This document shows positions 1-5,584 of a DNA stretch of 35,318 nucleotides, in pieces. A program made the position numbers and the translations under genes. Numbering within the stretch: position 1 is the first letter of the stretch; every line of letters starts with the position of its first letter. Source of the stretch: a virus. Under the pieces are notes generated by a model. The model was not told the origin of the DNA. It saw nothing but the letters and a program-made list of their open reading frames with translations, and did no database searches. The DNA lies in IMG/VR virus record IMGVR_UViG_3300037558_003025, positions 1 through 35,318 of that record; one strand, given 5' to 3'.

Positions 1-399
1 ATCGTCCTGCGCAACCAGTCCTCGCGGATCGCGATGCGCCATTACCGCCAGCGCCGCGCGCATGGTGGGTCGCTGCTCTCGCTCGAGGTGCCGCTGGCCG
101 GTACCCGCGAGCCGGTCGGCGACACGCTGACCGAGGACGACGGCCTTGCCGCCTGGCACGGCCAGACCTGCTGCGCCGCCGCTGTGACCGAACTTCACCA
201 CGCCCTGCAGGCCGCCCTCGCGCGGCTGCCGGCCGAGGATCGCCGGTTCTGCGCGGCGCTGGCGCATCGCCCCGTCACCGCGCTCGCGGCCGAGGGTTTC
301 GGCAGTCGGTCCGCGCTCTACCGCCGCCTCGCCGATCTTCGTCACGTCCTCACCGCCCACGGTCTTGGTCCCGCCTGGGACGATCTCGCGGCGGCCTGA
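1..399 (+). CDS. Sigma-70 region 4-like transcription factor, 5' partial
   Basis: The reading frame is open from base 1, so the start lies upstream of the window. About 132 residues are visible. The first 30 are basic and resemble the end of sigma region 2 (RHYRQRR, then a SLEVPL segment like the SLD linker of sigma factors). After an acidic linker, the last 65 residues form a helix-turn-helix of the sigma region 4 type: an ALARLPAEDR helix, then SRSALYRRLADLR as the likely recognition helix. Inference: it directs RNA polymerase, or acts as a DNA-binding regulator, for phage genes. It stands first in the rightward early operon, 22 bases before the next gene. The family is assigned by motif only, and an unrelated helix-turn-helix protein is the main alternative. 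Confidence 0.55.
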   Translation: MVLRNQSSRIAMRHYRQRRAHGGSLLSLEVPLAGTREPVGDTLTEDDGLAAWHGQTCCAAAVTELHHALQAALARLPAEDRRFCAALAHRPVTALAAEGFGSRSALYRRLADLRHVLTAHGLGPAWDDLAAA

Positions 400-421
400 G
401 TAGAGGCGAAAGGAGGAGATC

Positions 422-811
422 ATGTTCATGGGCACCACACCCTTCATCACGGTCCGCGCCCGCCGACCGCTCACCGAGATCGAGTTCTGCGCCTGGGTGG
501 CGCAGGCCGTGCCGGGCGACCGGCTCGAATACCATCGCGGCTTTCTGACGCTCGATCGTTGTCAGGGATTGTCCCGCTTCACGACCGAAGAACGCACAAG
601 GCTGACCTGGCTAGGCGCCCGCGCGTTCTGGGCCGCCGAACAGGGCCTCGTGCACCTGGTGCAAGAGCGCTTGGGTCCCGACCAGTTCGCCTACATCGCC
701 GTCGCCCGCCCCAAGCCGAAGGCCGCAGCCGTGTCGCTGTCCGCGCTCCTGCTCGCCGAGCAGGGGCAGCCCGACCACGCCACCGGTTCGAGTGGTCGGG
801 CTGCCGCGTGA
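422..811 (+). CDS. Small hypothetical phage protein
   Basis: This is a 129-residue protein with no domain I recognise. The start is secure: an AGGAGGAG ribosome-binding site lies a few bases before the ATG. The N-terminal half is mixed and likely folded (PFITVRARRPLTEIEFCAWVAQ, helix-rich). The C-terminal 40 residues are alanine- and serine-rich and probably flexible. There are no transmembrane segments or metal-binding motifs. It sits between the sigma-like gene and another unknown in the early operon, so a regulatory or replication-accessory role is possible but not shown. Confidence 0.6.
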   Translation: MFMGTTPFITVRARRPLTEIEFCAWVAQAVPGDRLEYHRGFLTLDRCQGLSRFTTEERTRLTWLGARAFWAAEQGLVHLVQERLGPDQFAYIAVARPKPKAAAVSLSALLLAEQGQPDHATGSSGRAAA

Positions 812-855
812 TGATCCCCTTCCGATCCCTTTTTGCCGATCATGGAGACCCTTAC

Positions 856-1344
856 ATGCCGTTCCCCGCGAACACCCCCACCGTCGACGACCTGCCGGGC
901 CTCGGCTTGCAGGACATCGCCCAGCTGCCCGTCGAACTGCTGGCCATCCTGCAGCGCGATGTCGACGAGCGCATCAAGCGCGACAAGGCCGCGAAGGCCC
1001 GCCTCGATGGCGCGCTGACGGTCCGCTACGCCACCCGCGCCGCCGAGGAACGGCAGGCGGCGGGCAAGGACACCGGCACGATCCGCTTCGACGATGGTGA
1101 TTTCACCGTGGTCGCCGATCTGCCGAAACGGGTCGATTGGGATCAGGATCGCCTCGCCGCCATGGTCGAGCGCATCCGCGCCGCCGGGGACGATCCCGCG
1201 CAGTATGTCGACATCGCGTTCAAGGTGCCCGAGCGCAAATACGCCGCCTGGCCCGATGCCATCCGCGCCGGTTTCGAGCCCGCGCGCACCGTCCGGCCCG
1301 GGACGCTGAAGATCGAGATCGTCCCGCAGGGGGGCGATCAATGA
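856..1344 (+). CDS. Hypothetical protein preceding the Sak4-like ATPase
   Basis: 162 residues. I chose the ATG at 856 because GGAG lies 8 bases upstream; an ATG at 811, overlapping the previous stop, is possible and would add 15 residues. The protein is charged and helical, with an N-terminal LPGLGLQDIAQLPVELLAILQRDVDERIKRDK-type stretch that could form a short coiled coil, followed by an alpha/beta segment (TIRFDDGDFTVVADLPKRVDWD). The stop overlaps the ATPase start by 4 nt (ATGA), so the two are translationally coupled and may act together. I do not recognise the family. A replication or recombination accessory is an inference from position. Confidence 0.6.
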   Translation: MPFPANTPTVDDLPGLGLQDIAQLPVELLAILQRDVDERIKRDKAAKARLDGALTVRYATRAAEERQAAGKDTGTIRFDDGDFTVVADLPKRVDWDQDRLAAMVERIRAAGDDPAQYVDIAFKVPERKYAAWPDAIRAGFEPARTVRPGTLKIEIVPQGGDQ

Positions 1345-2195
1345 GCCTGCGCATCATCTCCGCCGACGACCGGCTGCGCGAAGCGCAGGGCAAGACCACC
1401 ATGGCGCTGTTCGGGCCGAGCGGCGCGGGCAAGACCACGCTGCTGAAGACCCTGCCGCCAGCCGAAACGCTCTGCATCGATCTGGAGGCGGGCCTCAAGT
1501 CGGTCCAGGACTGGCCGGGCGACAGCATCCCGATCCGCCGCTTTTCCGACGCGGTCGACATCGCCTGCCTGATCGGCGGCGCGAACCCGGCCGCCCAGCC
1601 CGAGGAGCATTTCTCGGAGGCGCATCATGCGCATTTGCGCGCGCAGCACCCCGAGCTGGCCGAGAAGATCGATACCAAGCGCATCATTTTCGTCGACAGC
1701 ATCACCGACCTGACGCGCCAGGCCATGGCATGGGCCAAGACCCGGCCCGAGGCGCTGTCGGAACGGACCGGCAAGCCGGACACGCGCGGCGCCTACGGCC
1801 TGCTGGCGCGCGAGGTCATCGGTCTCCTGAAGCATCTGCAGCATGCGCCCGGCCGCACCGTGATCTTCGTCGGCATCCTCGAGAAGGTTGTCGACGACAT
1901 GAACCGGGTGACCTGGCAGCCGCAGATGGACGGCGGAAAGGTCGCCCGCGAGCTCCCCGGCATCGTCGATCAGGTGCTGACGATGAGCCTGTTCACGCAG
2001 GATCCCGGCGCGAGCCCTGATGCGCCCCCGACCTGGCGGCACGATCCCGACAAGGGCAACGCGCGCCGCCTCGTCTGCCAGTCCGGCAATCCGTTCGGCC
2101 TGCCGGCCAAGGACCGCAGCGGCAGGCTCGACCTGACCGAGCCGCCCGATCTCGGCGCGCTCCTCACCAAGATCAACCAACCCCGGAAAGGATGA
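1341..2195 (+). CDS. Sak4-like RecA-fold ATPase (phage recombinase-type nucleotide-binding protein)
   Basis: 284 residues with a P-loop at residues 25-32 (GPSGAGKT) and a Walker B strand near residues 114-120 (IIFVDS). The short RecA-like core without extra domains fits the phage Sak4 family, known as single-strand annealing or RecA-like proteins working with a phage ssDNA-binding protein. The next gene looks like such a partner, which supports the call. The expected role is annealing or strand exchange during recombination-dependent phage replication in the cytoplasm. The start overlaps the previous stop by 4 nt. Alternative: a generic AAA ATPase of unknown function. The ATPase call is firm; the Sak4 assignment is moderate. 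Confidence 0.75.
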   Translation: MSLRIISADDRLREAQGKTTMALFGPSGAGKTTLLKTLPPAETLCIDLEAGLKSVQDWPGDSIPIRRFSDAVDIACLIGGANPAAQPEEHFSEAHHAHLRAQHPELAEKIDTKRIIFVDSITDLTRQAMAWAKTRPEALSERTGKPDTRGAYGLLAREVIGLLKHLQHAPGRTVIFVGILEKVVDDMNRVTWQPQMDGGKVARELPGIVDQVLTMSLFTQDPGASPDAPPTWRHDPDKGNARRLVCQSGNPFGLPAKDRSGRLDLTEPPDLGALLTKINQPRKG

Positions 2196-2199
2196 CGAC

Positions 2200-2925
2200 A
2201 TGACCTTCGACATGAACGACGTGGAGCCGCAGCAGTCCGGCGACCTGATCCCCGATGGCACCTTCGCCAAGCTGGTGATGACGCTGCGCAAAGGCGGCAC
2301 CGACGGATCGAGCGACGCGGATCGCGGGCTGCTCAAGGCCTCCAACCAGCCCGGCAGCGACGTGCTGATGCTCGACGCCGAGTTCACCGTCGCCGAGGGT
2401 CCGCATGCCCGGCGCAAGTTCTGGCAGAACTTCACCGTGCAGGGCGGCAAGCTCGACGAGCAGGGCCAGTCGATCGGCTGGAAGATCTCGAAGTCGACCT
2501 TCCGCGCGATGATCGACAGCGCGCTGGGGCTGAACCCCGAGGACATGAGCGAGGCGGCGAAAGCCAAGCGGGTGCTGCGCGGGCTCGCCGATCTCGACGG
2601 GATCAGCTTCGTCGCGAAGATCCAGATCGAGCCGAGCCGCAACCCCGCCTACAAGGACGCCAACAAGCTCGACCATGTCGTGCTGCCCACCGCGCCCGAA
2701 TGGCAGAAGGTGATGGCGGGCGAGCCCGTGCCCGCCCAGCCCTCGAACAAGCCCCGGCCCGCCGTCGCAGCCGCGCAGCCCGCGACCCCGGCATGGGGCC
2801 AGCCGCAGTCGGCCTCCGCGCCGGCGGCGCCTGCCTGGGGTGCGCCGTCGGCTCCGGCCCAGCCCGCCAACCAGACGCCGCCCGCCGCCAAACCCGGCAG
2901 CGGCCCGGCTTGGCTGAACCCGTGA
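2200..2925 (+). CDS. Probable phage ssDNA-binding protein (DUF669-like)
   Basis: 241 residues. The first 170 look like a beta-rich DNA-binding domain (FTVAEGPHARRKFWQNFTV, then a helical part and an ISFVAKIQIEPSRNPAYKD strand pair) similar to the DUF669 group that accompanies phage Sak4-type ATPases. The last 65 residues are a disordered Ala/Pro tail with repeated PAWG motifs ending in GPAWLNP. Tails of this type are typical of SSB-like proteins and recruit partners, although this one is not acidic. The gene starts 4 bases after the ATPase stop and overlaps the next GTG start. Function is inferred from tail composition and neighbourhood rather than a catalytic motif. Confidence 0.55.
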   Translation: MTFDMNDVEPQQSGDLIPDGTFAKLVMTLRKGGTDGSSDADRGLLKASNQPGSDVLMLDAEFTVAEGPHARRKFWQNFTVQGGKLDEQGQSIGWKISKSTFRAMIDSALGLNPEDMSEAAKAKRVLRGLADLDGISFVAKIQIEPSRNPAYKDANKLDHVVLPTAPEWQKVMAGEPVPAQPSNKPRPAVAAAQPATPAWGQPQSASAPAAPAWGAPSAPAQPANQTPPAAKPGSGPAWLNP

Positions 2926-3155
2926 GCCCGGACGAATGGCAGGCGCATGTCACCACGGAGGCGGCACTGGCGATGGGACGCTGGCTCGAGGCGCGCGGGC
3001 GTCTCGACCGCCCCATCGCCAGCCTGACCCGGCGCGATCTGGAATGCATGGCGTCCAACGCCATCAGCCGGTTCATCGTGCTGTCCTCCGAGCGCCGGAC
3101 CGCCGCGCCGGACAGGGAGGAGCGCGACGCGCTGGACCTGCTGCTCATGGGGTGA
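2922..3155 (+). CDS. Small hypothetical protein, GTG start
   Basis: 77 residues. The GTG at 2922 overlaps the previous stop (GTGA), the same coupling used by the neighbours, and the upstream part of the frame reads as noise, so this start is preferred. The product is helical and charged, with no metal-binding, membrane or catalytic motif visible. The arginine- and glutamate-rich C-terminus (SERRTAAPDREERD) is probably exposed. The stop overlaps the next GTG start by 4 nt. The family is not recognised; it is kept as a gene because of the tight overlaps on both sides and protein-like composition. Confidence 0.55.
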   Translation: MSPDEWQAHVTTEAALAMGRWLEARGRLDRPIASLTRRDLECMASNAISRFIVLSSERRTAAPDREERDALDLLLMG

Positions 3156-3520
3156 CGCGCGCCGATCTCGCCCGGCGCGTGCCCTGCGCTCACTGCGGTC
3201 GCGAGGCCCGGGGCTTCGGCTACTGCCACGGCCTGCGCTGGGATCGTCACCCTCATTACCGCTTCTGCTCGATGGCTTGCCTGATGGCGGGCTCGGCCAA
3301 CGCCAAAAGGAACCACGGCATGATCGACAAGACCGACATGGAGACGCGCGCCATCGTGGAGGCCCGCCGAATGCTCGCCGAGGCGCTGACGGAGATGGGC
3401 CTGATGGCGCCCTTCTTCGACCGCACGGCTGCGGACATCGACCGCGTGATCGAGGCCTGCGTCGACGGCTTTCAGGCTTCGATGCAGCGCCAGTCCGACA
3501 ACGGCGATGTGCCGTTCTGA
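3152..3520 (+). CDS. Small zinc-binding protein (DUF6511-like)
   Basis: 122 residues from a GTG at 3152 that overlaps the previous stop. The N-terminal half carries a CxxC pair (Cys12, Cys15), Cys25, and a second pair Cys39-x3-Cys43 within YRFCSMAC, with an intervening aromatic-rich GFGYCHGLRW segment. This looks like a treble-clef or zinc-ribbon fold. The C-terminal half is helical (EARRMLAEALTEMG). The pattern resembles DUF6511, a small family I associate with rhodobacterial phages; that link is from memory and moderate. Position between the SSB-like protein and the Cas4-like nuclease suggests a DNA-metabolism accessory. The GC-rich start region was checked in all frames and only this one is protein-like. 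Confidence 0.6.
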   Translation: MTRADLARRVPCAHCGREARGFGYCHGLRWDRHPHYRFCSMACLMAGSANAKRNHGMIDKTDMETRAIVEARRMLAEALTEMGLMAPFFDRTAADIDRVIEACVDGFQASMQRQSDNGDVPF

Positions 3521-3530
3521 GGGGGTGAGG

Positions 3531-4304
3531 ATGCTGGTCGATTTCAATCACGGATCCGGCTGTGTCTATGGCCGCGACGCCTCTGAACCGGAACCCCTCG
3601 GCGCGCGGATCAACGGCCGCATCGATGCCGCGCTGGAGGCCGAACGCGAGGGCCAACGCCCGCGCGACTATCTGGGCGCCAGCCGCATCGGCGAACCCTG
3701 CGCGCGGCGGCTGGTCTACGAGGTCACCCACACGCCGCCCGATCCCGGCAAGGATTTCGAGGGGCACGTTCTTCGCGTCTTCGCGGCCGGGCATGTCTTC
3801 GAGGATCTGGCAATCCGCTGGCTCCGGCAGGCCGGATTCGATCTGCGCACGCAGACGCAGGCTGGCGGCCAGTTCGGTTTCGAGACGGCGGGCGGGCGCA
3901 TTCGCGGCCATGTGGACGGCGTAATCGTCGGCGGCCCGGAGATCGGCCTCGAATGGCCTTTGCTCTGGGAGCACAAGGCGCTGAAAGCCTCGTCCTGGTC
4001 GGACACTGCGAAGAAAGGCGTGCAGCTCTCGAAGCCCGTCTATTTCGGCCAGATGCAGATCTACATGGCCTACATGGGCCTCGGGTCCGCGCTTTTCACG
4101 GCGCTGAACAAGGACACCTGCGAGCTCTACCACGAACATTTGCCGTTCGATCCGGCCGCCGCGCAGGCGCTGTCGGACAAGGCGGTCGACGTGCTGCGCG
4201 CCGCGGACGCGGGCGATCTTCTGCCCCGCATCGCGACCAGCCCGGACTTCTTCCTCTGCCGGTTCTGCCCTTTCGCAACCCGCTGCTGGGAGGACCGCGC
4301 ATGA
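3531..4304 (+). CDS. Cas4/RecB-like PD-(D/E)XK exonuclease with Fe-S cysteines
   Basis: 257 residues. The nuclease core shows Asp129 (GHVDG), Glu147-x-Lys149 (WEHK) and a following YFGQMQ helix with Gln174, the RecB motif set. Four cysteines, Cys57 in CARRLVY and Cys243, Cys246, Cys252 near the C-terminus, match the iron-sulphur pattern of Cas4 and AddB nucleases. In phages such enzymes process DNA ends for recombination and replication. There is no CRISPR array or other cas gene in the window, so an adaptation role is unlikely. The start at 3531 follows a GGGGGTGAGG ribosome-binding site, and the stop overlaps the helicase start by 4 nt, so the two may work as a nuclease-helicase pair. Confidence 0.8.
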   Translation: MLVDFNHGSGCVYGRDASEPEPLGARINGRIDAALEAEREGQRPRDYLGASRIGEPCARRLVYEVTHTPPDPGKDFEGHVLRVFAAGHVFEDLAIRWLRQAGFDLRTQTQAGGQFGFETAGGRIRGHVDGVIVGGPEIGLEWPLLWEHKALKASSWSDTAKKGVQLSKPVYFGQMQIYMAYMGLGSALFTALNKDTCELYHEHLPFDPAAAQALSDKAVDVLRAADAGDLLPRIATSPDFFLCRFCPFATRCWEDRA

Positions 4305-5584
4305 CCATCACCCTTTCCGATACCCAAGGCCGCGCCATCGCCGCGATCCGCGACTGGTTCGAGACGCGGCGGCACGACCAGCAGATCTTTCGGCTGTTCG
4401 GCTATGCCGGGACCGGCAAGACCACGATCACCGCCATGGCGATCGAGGCGCTGGGGCTCGAACCGATGACCCCGGGCGGGCTTGGCGGCGTGCTCTTCGC
4501 CGCCTTCACCGGCAAGGCGGCGCTCGTGATGACGCGCAAGGGAACGCCCGCGCAGACCATCCACAGCCTGATCTACCGGGTCTCGGAGGCGACGCCGGAA
4601 GAGATCGCGCGCGCGACCGAGGATCTGGCGGCGCTCCGGCGCGACCTGCCGCGCATGGGCCCGGCCGAGCGGGGTTTCGCAATGACGCGCATCGCCCAGC
4701 TCGAGTTGCGCCTCGAGGACATCCACCAGCCGAAGTTCCTGATCAACGAGCAGTCGATCCTGCGCGACGCGGACCTCCTGGTGCTCGACGAGGTGTCGAT
4801 GGTGGGCAAGGAGATGGCCCACGATCTCATGGCCTTCGGCAAGCCGATCCTCGTGCTGGGCGATCCGGGGCAGCTGCCGCCCGTGAAGGACACGGGCTTT
4901 TTCACCGAGACCGTGCCGGACGTGATGCTGACCGAGGTGCACCGCCAGGCGGGCGACAGCGCCATCCTGCGGCTCGCGACGCTGGCCCGTGAGGGGCTGC
5001 CGATCCCACCCGGCGCCCATGACGACCATGTCTGGAAGATGTCGCGCCACGAGGTCGGTCCTGCGCAGATGCTCCAGGGTGGCCAGGTGATCTGCGGCAC
5101 CAACGCGACGCGGCGCTGGCTGAACACCGCGATGAAGCGCGCGGCCGGGTTCGGTGCCGATTATCCGACCGGCCACGGCGAGAAGATCATCTGCCTCAAG
5201 AACCGCCACGATCTCGGGCTGATCAACGGCATGTTCCTGACCCTGACCGAGGTGCGGCAGGATCCGGACGACGCCTTCGCCTTCAGCGCCATGGTCGAGA
5301 CCGAGGACGGGGTGAGCCTCGGCGGGCGACAGAGTTTCTGGCGCGGCGAATATGCCGATCATGTCGCCTACGACCCCGAGCGCGGGCGACGGGAATGGCA
5401 GATCCGGCGCGGGTTGATCGAGTCCAGCTGGGGCTACGCCATCACCTGCCACAAGTCGCAGGGCTCGCAATGGGAGAACGTCGTCGTGTTCGACGACGGT
5501 TTCGGGCGCAGCGCCGCCGACCGCAACCGATGGCTCTACACCGCGATCACCCGGGCCGAGAAAGGTCTGGTGATCCTTGCTTGA
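4301..5584 (+). CDS. Superfamily 1B DNA helicase, RecD/Dda-like
   Basis: 427 residues with the helicase motifs in order: Walker A GYAGTGKT at residues 34-41, motif II LVLDEVSM near 159-166, motif III GDPGQLPPV near 187, a UvrD_C_2-type motif THKSQG-like (TCHKSQGSQWENVVVF) near 382, and motif VI LYTAITRA near 412. This order fits the 5'-3' RecD/Dda helicases. It probably unwinds DNA during recombination-linked replication together with the preceding nuclease. The ATG at 4301 overlaps the nuclease stop and has GGAGG upstream. The C-terminus overlaps the primase start by 8 nt. No domain appears missing. Confidence 0.88.
   Translation: MTITLSDTQGRAIAAIRDWFETRRHDQQIFRLFGYAGTGKTTITAMAIEALGLEPMTPGGLGGVLFAAFTGKAALVMTRKGTPAQTIHSLIYRVSEATPEEIARATEDLAALRRDLPRMGPAERGFAMTRIAQLELRLEDIHQPKFLINEQSILRDADLLVLDEVSMVGKEMAHDLMAFGKPILVLGDPGQLPPVKDTGFFTETVPDVMLTEVHRQAGDSAILRLATLAREGLPIPPGAHDDHVWKMSRHEVGPAQMLQGGQVICGTNATRRWLNTAMKRAAGFGADYPTGHGEKIICLKNRHDLGLINGMFLTLTEVRQDPDDAFAFSAMVETEDGVSLGGRQSFWRGEYADHVAYDPERGRREWQIRRGLIESSWGYAITCHKSQGSQWENVVVFDDGFGRSAADRNRWLYTAITRAEKGLVILA

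Noticed and set aside
1338-2642. 434-codon antisense frame over the Sak4-like and SSB-like genes
   Set aside because: A shadow of two good sense genes; no ribosome-binding site or recognisable motif.
3531-4304. Part of a CRISPR adaptation system
   Set aside because: Although Cas4-like, it lies in a phage replication operon and no cas1, cas2 or repeat array is present.
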